Positions 1 to 5,384 of a stretch of 8,783 bases of DNA are shown here, one piece after another. Both the position numbers and the translations under genes were made by a program. A model generated the notes under the pieces. It saw only the letters and a program-made list of their open reading frames with translations, searched no databases and had not been told where the DNA came from. The DNA lies in contig JALSRY010000601.1 in NCBI GenBank assembly GCA_026984555.1, forward strand, positions 1 to 8,783. Reading direction: 5' to 3'. Within the stretch, counting starts at the first letter, position 1. Each line of letters starts with the position of its first letter. The DNA is from Phycisphaerae bacterium. GTDB lineage: Bacteria > Planctomycetota > Phycisphaerae > UBA1845 > Fen-1342.

Positions 1-63
1 AAGGACGCGGGCACGCGGGCACGCGAGCGCTCGGCGGAGCACCGGCTCGTCTGGCGCGGATAG
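1..63 (+). CDS. Possible C-terminal end of an upstream gene (partial)
   Basis: Reading frame 1 is open from the window edge to a TAG at 61-63 and would encode 20 residues ending in LVWRG. Of the three forward frames here, this one has the highest G/C content at third codon positions (18 of 20), which fits the coding style of the neighbouring genes. A hairpin at 81-105 follows 17 nt after the stop. The other two frames are also open: frame 2 to a TGA at 134-136, and frame 3 straight into yggS. The assignment is therefore weak. No family can be recognised from 20 residues. Confidence 0.25.
   Translation, partial: KDAGTRARERSAEHRLVWRG
5..28 (+). repeat. Three tandem 8-bp repeats
   Basis: The unit ACGCGGGC occurs at 5-12 and 13-20, and a one-mismatch copy ACGCGAGC at 21-28. 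An 8-bp unit is not a multiple of three, so a change in copy number would shift any reading frame across it. It may simply be low-complexity GC-rich sequence at the end of an upstream gene. Confidence 0.5.
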
Positions 64-80
64 CATCGCCGGAGACGAGG

Positions 81-105
81 CAGCCCGGTTCGCCAGCCGG
101 GGCTG
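81..105 (+). other. GC-rich hairpin upstream of yggS
   Basis: Bases 81-88 can pair with 97-105 as an 8-bp stem (CAGCCC/GGGCTG plus GG/CC, with G99 bulged) around an 8-nt loop. There is no T-run after it, so it is not a classical intrinsic terminator. It could be a transcript-end structure for the preceding gene or part of the yggS leader. Confidence 0.3.
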
Positions 106-137
106 GGCGCCGCCTGGTGCGTGCGAGGAAACGTGAC

Positions 138-905
138 ATGAGCAGTGACGAGGGCTTTCGCCAGCAGCTCGGCGACAACCTCGCGCGGGTGCAGGAGACG
201 ATTGCCGGCGCGTGTGCGCGGGTTGGGCGTCCGCCGGAAGATGTGCGTCTCGTCGCGGTGACGAAGTACGTCGGAATGGGCGTCGTCCGGGCGCTGCTGG
301 ACCTGGGCGTCGCGGACCTTGGCGAAAACCGCGTGCAGCAGATCGAACGGCGGGCGGCGGAGCTGGGTTCGACGGATGCGGAGCTCGACGCGTGTGCCGG
401 GGGTGGTTCGCCGCGCTGGCACATGATCGGTCATTTGCAGCGCAACAAGGTGCGGGCATTGCTGCGCCACGTGCGGATCATCCATTCGCTGGATTCGGTT
501 CGCCTGATCCAGGAGGTTGAGCGGCAGGCGGCGCGGATGGGGCGGACGGTCGAAGCACTGATTGAACTGAACATCGCGGGGGAGGCGAGCAAGTCCGGTG
601 CGCCGCCGGAGGAGATCGACGCGCTGGCCGAAGCGATCGGGGGCGCCGACCACATCCGTTGGCGTGGATTGATGACGATGGCGCCGTTCGTGCCGGATGC
701 GGAAACGGTTCGGCCGACGTTCGCGCGGCTGCGGGAGATCCTGGGAGCGTTGCAGGAGCGCGGGTTGGCGGGGCCGGCGTGCGTGCATTTGTCGATGGGG
801 ATGACGAACGATTATGAGGTTGCGATCGAGGAGGGGGCGACGCTGGTGCGGATCGGCTCGGCCCTGTTCGCGGGGATCGCGCGTGAGGCGTTGATGCGAC
901 CGTGA
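138..905 (+). CDS. yggS: YggS/PLPBP family pyridoxal 5'-phosphate homeostasis protein
   Basis: This 255-residue protein belongs to the YggS/PROSC family, single-domain TIM-barrel proteins that bind PLP. They are not known to catalyse a reaction; they buffer PLP supply and influence amino-acid and keto-acid pools in the cytoplasm. Visible family blocks are AVTKY at 40-44, with K43 as the expected PLP-binding lysine, LGEN at 61-64, WHMIGHLQRNK at 94-104, LMTMAP at 178-183, LSMGMTNDYEVAI at 218-230 and RIGSALF at 238-244. Length is slightly above the usual 225-245. An in-frame GTG at 117 would add seven residues, but ATG 138 has a GAGGAA ribosome site at 124-129, 8 nt upstream, and is preferred. 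It is the first of four tightly spaced genes. Family identity is certain; the cellular role in this organism is inferred. Confidence 0.95.
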   Translation: MSSDEGFRQQLGDNLARVQETIAGACARVGRPPEDVRLVAVTKYVGMGVVRALLDLGVADLGENRVQQIERRAAELGSTDAELDACAGGGSPRWHMIGHLQRNKVRALLRHVRIIHSLDSVRLIQEVERQAARMGRTVEALIELNIAGEASKSGAPPEEIDALAEAIGGADHIRWRGLMTMAPFVPDAETVRPTFARLREILGALQERGLAGPACVHLSMGMTNDYEVAIEEGATLVRIGSALFAGIAREALMRP

Positions 906-915
906 GGCGTTGGGG

Positions 916-1179
916 ATGGACGGGTTCGACCTGTTCGCGTTTTATCGGACGACGCTGTTCCTGTTTCTCGGAACGTACACACTGTTGTTGACGATCAGCA
1001 GTGTGTGGCAGGTGGTGCGGCTGCTGGCCGGCCCCGAGCGACACAAGGAATTCTTGCGGACCTACGTATCGTACCAGTTGCTCACGATGCGCATCCGGCC
1101 GGTGCGGGGCGAGCTGTTGCAGATTGCCGCGCTGGTGGCGCTGCTGGGCGTCGTAGGGTACTTGCACACGCTGGTCTGA
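916..1179 (+). CDS. Small two-helix membrane protein, uncharacterised
   Basis: I do not recognise a family. The 87-residue product has a hydrophobic segment at about residues 7-35 (containing TLFLFLGTYTLLLTISSVW), a positively charged middle at about 37-63 rich in Arg, Lys and His, and a second hydrophobic segment at about 66-87 (LLQIAALVALLGVVGYLHTLV). This suggests a hairpin of two inner-membrane helices joined by a cytoplasmic loop. ATG 916 has a GAGG at 904-907, overlapping the yggS stop, at 8 nt spacing. A TTG at 910 is a less likely alternative start. The gene starts 10 nt after yggS and ends 13 nt before the next gene, so co-expression is likely. It is not the YggT family that often follows yggS elsewhere, since it lacks that family's recognisable repeats. 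Confidence 0.75.
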   Translation: MDGFDLFAFYRTTLFLFLGTYTLLLTISSVWQVVRLLAGPERHKEFLRTYVSYQLLTMRIRPVRGELLQIAALVALLGVVGYLHTLV

Positions 1180-1192
1180 GCGGAAACCAGGC

Positions 1193-1741
1193 ATGTCGAA
1201 TGGGCGACGGGAACACGGGGAGCGGTCCGAAGCTGGCGGTGGCCCGGCGCGCGCGGGAGGTGCCCGCCGGCCGGTATCAGGACCGGGCGGCGCGGCGACG
1301 GGCTCGGCGGGGGGAGTGCGTGGGTTTCTTCGCGGCGTGCGCGACCTGACCCGGGAGGTGGTGGCGATCGCCCGCGGCCAGCCGGTCGAGCCGATCGAGG
1401 AGGATGACGAGCAGGCCTCGCCGGCCCAGTCGCCGCCGCCCGAGAAAGCCAGTTGGAAGGTGAACGTGCTCCACGCGGCGACGGAGCGGCTGCGCGGGGC
1501 GGCGGACGAGTACATCGCGGCGAAACTCGACGAGATCGAAGCGCGCGTCGACGCCAAGCTGGGCGAGATCGAGCAGCGGATCGACGAGAAGATGCTCGAT
1601 CTGCACCGGCAGTTGCGCGAGGCCCGCGACCGCGAATTGCGTCATCGCCTGCGCCTGCTCAAGATCACGTTGCTGTTCACCGTTCTTGTGGCGGTCCTCT
1701 CTCTCGGGTATAAATTGGCGATCAAGTACTGGGCGGGGTAG
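1193..1741 (+). CDS. C-terminally membrane-anchored coiled-coil protein, uncharacterised
   Basis: The 182-residue product has three parts. Residues 1-90 are a Gly/Ala/Arg/Pro-rich, probably disordered N-terminus with one short helical stretch (about 41-62) and an acidic cluster (EEDDE, 69-73). Residues 93-154 form a charged helix. Residues 158-177 form a single hydrophobic segment close to the C-terminus, so it looks tail-anchored with the coiled coil in the cytoplasm. The helix contains 11-residue repeats: AKLDEIEARVD (110-120), AKLGEIEQRID (121-131) and EKMLDLHRQLR (132-142). That spacing is typical of hendecad coiled coils. No enzyme motif is visible. The start is uncertain: ATG 1193 has only a weak GGAAA upstream, and downstream starts would trim the disordered region only. 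It lies 13 nt after the preceding gene and 11 nt before the Clp-N gene. Function is unknown. Confidence 0.75.
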   Translation: MSNGRREHGERSEAGGGPARAGGARRPVSGPGGAATGSAGGVRGFLRGVRDLTREVVAIARGQPVEPIEEDDEQASPAQSPPPEKASWKVNVLHAATERLRGAADEYIAAKLDEIEARVDAKLGEIEQRIDEKMLDLHRQLREARDRELRHRLRLLKITLLFTVLVAVLSLGYKLAIKYWAG

Positions 1742-1752
1742 GAACGTCGCTT

Positions 1753-2199
1753 ATGCCGTACCCGAAACTCGACAACAACGCGTCGCAGATCGTCAAGAAA
1801 ACGGCCCAGGCCATCGCGCGTGAGTATGGGCTGGATTATGTCGGCACGGAGCACATTCTGCTCGCCATCCTGCGGACCGGGGAGGGGGTGGGCGTTCGCG
1901 TGCTCGAAGATTTCGGCATCAACGAGGACAACGCCCGCAAGACCGCCGAGGAAATCCTCAAGCGCGACATGGAGGATACGTGGGTTTTCGGCCGGTTGCC
2001 GGGCTCGCCGCACTACCGAAACGTGCTCGCCCACGCGATCGACGAGGCGACGCAGCTCGAGGCTCAGCAGATTGGCAGCGAACATCTCCTGCTGGCGCTG
2101 CTTCGCGAAGACGGCAGCACGGCGCAGCGCGTCCTCGCGAGCTTCGGGGTCACGCTCAAGAACTGCCGCGAGCACGTGCTCAAGCACCTGTCGGCGTAA
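1753..2199 (+). CDS. Stand-alone double Clp-N (ClpA/ClpC N-terminal) domain protein
   Basis: This 148-residue protein consists only of the two-repeat Clp-N domain found at the N-terminus of ClpA, ClpC and ClpB, where it binds substrates and adaptors. Repeat 1 covers about 8-70 with the signature GTEHILLAIL at 31-40. Repeat 2 covers about 82-146 with GSEHLLLALL at 108-117. The joining block GRLPGSPHYRNVLAHAIDEA (80-99) resembles the equivalent ClpC linker between repeats. There is no Walker A or B motif and no AAA+ module before the TAA, and the next element is a tRNA, so this is a complete short protein and not a broken clpC. By analogy it could act as a Clp adaptor, decoy or peptide-binding protein, which is inference. 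An AGGA at 1740-1743 lies 9 nt before the ATG. It is the last protein gene of the yggS cluster. Confidence 0.9.
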   Translation: MPYPKLDNNASQIVKKTAQAIAREYGLDYVGTEHILLAILRTGEGVGVRVLEDFGINEDNARKTAEEILKRDMEDTWVFGRLPGSPHYRNVLAHAIDEATQLEAQQIGSEHLLLALLREDGSTAQRVLASFGVTLKNCREHVLKHLSA

Positions 2200-2221
2200 G
2201 CGGGGCGCCGGCGGACATTCC

Positions 2222-2317
2222 GGGAGTGTCAGGATTCCTGGTGGGTCCCCTGGTCTTCAAAACCAAGGAGAGGCTGTTTCGACAGTCTCTGGTGGGTTCG
2301 ATTCCCATCCACTCCCG
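2222..2317 (+). tRNA. selC: Selenocysteine tRNA (tRNA-Sec, anticodon UCA)
   Basis: This 96-nt element folds as a bacterial tRNA-Sec. The acceptor pairs 2222-2228 with 2310-2316, and G2317 is the discriminator base, as in known Sec tRNAs. The D stem has 6 bp (2232-2237 with 2243-2248) and a 5-nt loop CTGGT. The anticodon loop is CTTCAAA (2255-2261) with UCA at 2257-2259, which reads UGA. The variable arm is 9 bp (2269-2277 with 2282-2290) closed by a TTCG tetraloop. The T loop is TTCGATT (2297-2303). The long D stem, long variable arm and UCA anticodon together exclude an ordinary tRNA-Ser or a suppressor. CCA is not encoded. Oddities are a T2229/C2309 mismatch at acceptor pair 8 and a C2250/A2266 mismatch at the base of the anticodon stem. 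It starts 22 nt after the Clp-N stop and may share its transcript. Confidence 0.93.
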
Positions 2318-2378
2318 TTCCCTCAGAGCGTTAACCGGCGACGACGCGTGGCTGATGCGCGGGCGGGGAGCGATGCGC

Positions 2379-3269
2379 TTACGGGCTCGGCTCGGCGCGC
2401 TCCGGGCCGGAAGCCGGCGGGCCGGGTGCGGGTGACGGCGCCGGTGGTGCGGGCGCGGTTTGCGAGAGAGCGGACGGCTGGGCCGGCGCATCGGCGGTGG
2501 TGCCCAAGTGGCTGCCCGGGACGATCGTGAGGAAATCCGGCCGGAGGATGCCGGCCGACATGATCGTGCGCACGGCGTCCTCGACGCTCCAATCGAGCTC
2601 GACGAGATCCTTGCGACGCAGCACTTGCAGGTAGCCGGTGGTGGGGTTGGGGGTGGTGGGGATGAAAACGGTCGCGAGTTCCTCGCCGGTGACGGAGTCG
2701 GGGAAGACCGCGGTGATGAAGCCGACGGAGCGCATTTTTTCCTGCGGGAAGGGGATCAGCGCGGTTCGCTGGAACTCGTTCGACTGTTCGCCGGTGAAGG
2801 TTGCGAGGATCTGCTTCGACGAGCGGTAGACGGTCTTGACCAGGGGCACCTTGTCGACGAGTCGCTCGATCGAGGCGATGATCCGCCGGCCGACGATGTT
2901 GCGCGTGGTCAGGCCGATGAGGTAGAGTGTACAGAACGTAAAGAAGACCGACAGCAGGGCGATGCCCCAATAGATGGCCCGGTGCTCGCTGAGGAACTGG
3001 TCGATATCGAGTTTTTCGCCCGTGGCCATGTGAAGTTGCCAGACGTGTTTCTGGAACCACTCGGTGCGGAGGACGGCCAGCACGACCCATTGGGACGAGT
3101 CCCGCATGATCTGGAACACGAACCGGATCAGCAGGATCGTAATCCAGATGGGCATGACGACCAGCAGGCCGGCGGTGATGCGTGTGCGCAGCAGAATCTT
3201 GAGCGTCGCCGCGAGGCGGCTCTTGCGGTGTTGCGGCGGTTTGTTCTCTACCGGGTCGGGGCGGGGCAT
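2379..3269 (-). CDS. DUF502 family integral membrane protein
   Basis: The 296-residue protein matches the DUF502 family, widespread bacterial inner-membrane proteins of unknown biochemical role. Residues 26-54 hold the family's N-terminal block, with RTRITAGLLVVMPIWIT leading into the first membrane segment. A second segment lies at about 101-121, between them an extracytoplasmic loop of about 45 residues. A conserved soluble part follows: VPLVKTVYRSSKQ (141-153), the hallmark FIPTTPNPTTGYL (202-214) and a helix with VRTIMSAG (233-240). The tail from about 258 is low-complexity Pro/Ala/Ser and is probably disordered. The start ATG (3267-3269) has AAGGA at 3278-3282, 8 nt upstream. The gene follows the AGCS symporter by 72 nt on the same strand and converges on selC, with 61 bp between them and no clear terminator. 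Confidence 0.9.
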   Translation of the reverse strand: MPRPDPVENKPPQHRKSRLAATLKILLRTRITAGLLVVMPIWITILLIRFVFQIMRDSSQWVVLAVLRTEWFQKHVWQLHMATGEKLDIDQFLSEHRAIYWGIALLSVFFTFCTLYLIGLTTRNIVGRRIIASIERLVDKVPLVKTVYRSSKQILATFTGEQSNEFQRTALIPFPQEKMRSVGFITAVFPDSVTGEELATVFIPTTPNPTTGYLQVLRRKDLVELDWSVEDAVRTIMSAGILRPDFLTIVPGSHLGTTADAPAQPSALSQTAPAPPAPSPAPGPPASGPERAEPSP

Positions 3270-3295
3270 TCCTGGATTCCTTCCGCACGCAGCGA

Positions 3296-3301
3296 ATTAT
3301 A
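3296..3301 (-). promoter_or_regulatory. Consensus -10 element upstream of the DUF502 gene
   Basis: The minus strand reads TATAAT here, a perfect -10 hexamer in otherwise very GC-rich sequence, 26 nt upstream of the DUF502 start codon. No good -35 hexamer sits 16-18 bp further upstream, and there is no TGn extension, so promoter activity is only plausible. If real, it would let DUF502 be expressed independently of the upstream symporter. Confidence 0.35.
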
Positions 3302-3341
3302 TCCTCGCAGCCGGGCCGGCCGCGCGCTGCCGGGGGGCACA

Positions 3342-5180
3342 CTATGTGCGGGGCTGATCTTGCCGCGCCATCTGGCCGCTGTCGAGTCGGCGGAAATAGT
3401 CGCGACCGGCGCGGAGCACCCGCGGGGATAGCAGCAGCACCGCCGGCAGGTTGCATAGCACCATCAGTCCGGTCGTTCCGTCGGAGAAGTCGTACACGGA
3501 CGAAAACTTGCGAATGATCATGCCGAGAAACACGAAGATGACGAACAGGAACTTGTAGGGCAGGATCGCACCCGGTCCGAACAGATACTCGGCGCCTTTC
3601 TCGCCGTAGTAGCTCCAACTGATCATCGTGCTGAACGCGAAAAGGCAGACGCCCAGCGTGACGATGTACATGCCGAAGCCCTGGATGGTGGTGTCGAAGG
3701 CGAACGCGGTCAGGTCGGCGCCGTCCATCGCGAGGTGGACGGGCTGGCCGGGTTTGATCTGCTCGATCTTGTCGCGGTCTTTGCCGCTGACCGCGCTGAG
3801 GTCGAGCTTGATGGAGCGGATCGCTTCCCAGCCGGTGCCGCCGGGCCGGGTCTGGACCTCGGCGATGGGGACGTCGAGTGTCTTGAGCTTCTCGCTGTCG
3901 CCTCGCTCGACGTACACCGCCAGGTTGCGTCCGTTGCCGGGTTGCACCCGGGCGGCGTAGAGCGGGGCCATGCTCGGCGGCAGCGCACCTCCGCACGCGA
4001 CGATCAGCGTGTCACCCTGGACGGCGGCGACGGTTCCGACGGGGGGACGGTTCCAGGTGCCCGTCATCAGCAGGACGAGGGCGCTCATGGTGCAAATGAT
4101 GATCGTGTCGATGAACGGCCCCATGCCCGCGACAATCCCCTCGCGGATCGGTTCTTCGGTCTTGGCGGCGGCGTGGGCCATGGCGGCGGAGCCCTCGCCG
4201 GCTTCGTTCGAGAAGCAGGCCCGGCGCAACCCCTGCTTGAAGGCGATCCACATCGTCGCGCCGGCGAACCCGCCCGCCTCGGCCTCGGGCGTGAACGCCG
4301 CCTTGAAGATCATGCCCAGGTAGTGTCCCACATCGCCGGCGTGCATGATGATCACGTACAAGGCCCCGAGCACGTACACCACGCACATGAAGGGTACGAG
4401 CTTGGAAGCCACGTTGCCGATCCGCTTGATCCCGCCGATGATGACCAGCGCCACCAGGGCCGCGACGATCGCCGCCGACAGGGCCACCGGCACGTGGAAG
4501 TAGCTTTTGAGCGTGTTGGCGACGTTCCACCCCTGGAACATGTTTCCCCCGCCGAGGGAATTGAGCACGGTCGAGACGGCGAAGAGCACCGCGAGGGTCT
4601 TGAAGACGATCCACAGGATGTTGCCGCGCTCGCGCAGCGGATCGACGAGGGCTTTCTGGATGTACCACATCGGTCCGCCGCGGACCTCGCCGCGCGCCCG
4701 GGGCGTGGAGGGATGCGGATCGGGCGGTTCCTGATCGGCGTATTCGAGCGCGCCCAGTTCGGCGTCCTGTTCGACGAGCGCGGGCGCGTCGGGGTCGGGC
4801 ACGTCGCGCACGTCGCGGAACATGACGGCGAGCGTGCATTCCATGAATTTCAGGGCCATGCCGAAGAGGCCGACCACCCACATCCAGAACACGGCGCCGG
4901 GCCCGCCCAGCGAGATGGCGACGGCGACGCCCGCGATGTTGCCCAGCCCGACGGTGGCCGACAGGGCGGCGCACAGGGCCTGGAAGTGGTTGATGTGGCC
5001 GGTGTCCTCCGGGCGGTCGTAGTGCCCGCGGATGCATGCGTAGCCGTGCGTGAGGATACGCCACTGGATGAACTTCGTGACGATCGAGAAGAGCAGTCCG
5101 CAGCCGAGCAACAGGAAGAACAACGGCTCGGCCCAGATGGTCGTGGAGAAATGGCTGGCAAGGTCTTCCAGATTGTGCAT
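3342..5180 (-). CDS. Alanine/glycine:cation symporter, AGCS family (sodium:alanine type)
   Basis: The 612-residue polytopic membrane protein matches the AGCS family (AlsT, DagA, AgcS), which imports alanine or glycine with Na+ or H+. Diagnostic blocks are ALSATVGLGNIAGVAVAI (72-89), GGPGAVFWMW (92-101), GGPMWYIQKAL (168-178), NEAGEGSAAMAHAAAKTEEP (325-344) and FAFSTMISWSYYGEKGAEYLFG (514-535). About ten or eleven hydrophobic segments are visible. The family is usually 440-500 residues. The excess comes from an acidic Pro/Asp-rich insert at about 125-167 and a soluble insert of roughly 110 residues at about 378-490, between TGTW and the block before FAFST. Start choice: an upstream in-frame ATG at 5231 would add 17 mostly Arg-rich residues, but ATG 5180 has GGAG at 5186-5189 at 5-nt spacing and gives the expected N-terminus. 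It is divergent from the NSS gene. Confidence 0.93.
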   Translation of the reverse strand: MHNLEDLASHFSTTIWAEPLFFLLLGCGLLFSIVTKFIQWRILTHGYACIRGHYDRPEDTGHINHFQALCAALSATVGLGNIAGVAVAISLGGPGAVFWMWVVGLFGMALKFMECTLAVMFRDVRDVPDPDAPALVEQDAELGALEYADQEPPDPHPSTPRARGEVRGGPMWYIQKALVDPLRERGNILWIVFKTLAVLFAVSTVLNSLGGGNMFQGWNVANTLKSYFHVPVALSAAIVAALVALVIIGGIKRIGNVASKLVPFMCVVYVLGALYVIIMHAGDVGHYLGMIFKAAFTPEAEAGGFAGATMWIAFKQGLRRACFSNEAGEGSAAMAHAAAKTEEPIREGIVAGMGPFIDTIIICTMSALVLLMTGTWNRPPVGTVAAVQGDTLIVACGGALPPSMAPLYAARVQPGNGRNLAVYVERGDSEKLKTLDVPIAEVQTRPGGTGWEAIRSIKLDLSAVSGKDRDKIEQIKPGQPVHLAMDGADLTAFAFDTTIQGFGMYIVTLGVCLFAFSTMISWSYYGEKGAEYLFGPGAILPYKFLFVIFVFLGMIIRKFSSVYDFSDGTTGLMVLCNLPAVLLLSPRVLRAGRDYFRRLDSGQMARQDQPRT

Positions 5181-5222
5181 GACAACTCCGCGTCGTCGAA
5201 GAAGCGATCGGCGATGGCGTGG

Positions 5223-5251
5223 AACATACAAGCCCTACCGCCGGGCGGCAA
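5223..5251 (-). promoter_or_regulatory. Candidate promoter for the AGCS symporter gene
   Basis: On the minus strand a TTGCCG (5246-5251) is followed after exactly 17 bp by TATGTT (5223-5228); each hexamer matches 4 of 6 consensus positions of a housekeeping sigma factor promoter. It lies 42 nt upstream of the preferred AGCS start at 5180. The match is partial and found by eye, but spacing and position are right. Confidence 0.4.
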
Positions 5252-5259
5252 CCGTTGTC
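5247..5259. promoter_or_regulatory. Near-palindrome between divergent promoters (possible operator)
   Basis: GGCAACCGTTGTC is an inverted repeat of 6-nt arms around a central C, with one mismatched arm position. It overlaps both candidate -35 elements of the divergent symporter genes, where a bound regulator could affect both directions. No regulator gene is adjacent, and short palindromes arise by chance, so this is a weak suggestion. Confidence 0.25.
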
Positions 5260-5283
5260 CGAGCCGGGTTGGACCGCTAAGAT
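5255..5283 (+). promoter_or_regulatory. Candidate promoter for the NSS symporter operon
   Basis: TTGTCC (5255-5260) and TAAGAT (5278-5283) are separated by 17 bp, each matching 4 of 6 consensus positions. It points towards the NSS gene and would give a leader of roughly 95 nt. It sits back to back with the minus-strand candidate promoter, with -35 elements 3 bp apart. Confidence 0.4.
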
Positions 5284-5384
5284 TCGCCTGCAAAGGGTTC
5301 CGGCGCGGTCGCTGACTTTTTCCGGACCACCCGTCACGGGCCGGGCCATCCGCATCTTCGACATCGCTTGGGAGAGCACCGCAG

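Noticed and set aside
1177..1179. TGA of the small membrane protein as a possible selenocysteine codon
   Set aside because: With selC nearby this was considered, but the protein already ends after a full second helix, no redox motif surrounds the UGA, and the next gene begins 13 nt later in another frame.
1753..2199. Broken clpC gene
   Set aside because: The stop is immediately after a complete second repeat, no AAA+ remnants follow in any frame, and selC begins 22 nt later.
2318..2378. Terminator between selC and the convergent DUF502 gene
   Set aside because: The 61-bp gap shows only a direct repeat GATGCGC (2354-2360 and 2372-2378), with no stable stem followed by T's on either strand.
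2180..2491. - strand frame containing MGIEPT
   Set aside because: This peptide comes from translating the antisense of a tRNA T-arm (TTCGATTCCCAT), a common spurious protein prediction; the real feature is selC.
3307..3330. Hairpin between the AGCS and DUF502 genes as a terminator
   Set aside because: Only 5 bp (GCAGC/GCTGC) close a 14-nt loop, and no T-run follows in the direction of transcription.
2460..3431. + strand open frame of 323 codons opposite the DUF502 gene
   Set aside because: DUF502 on the minus strand has conserved motifs, a ribosome site and a membrane topology; the opposite frame has none of these.
3735..5315. Very long + strand open frame (526 codons) opposite the AGCS gene
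   Set aside because: It is antisense to clear AGCS family sequence. Its Gly/Asp/His/Arg-rich product is a mirror of GC-rich codons and resembles no family.
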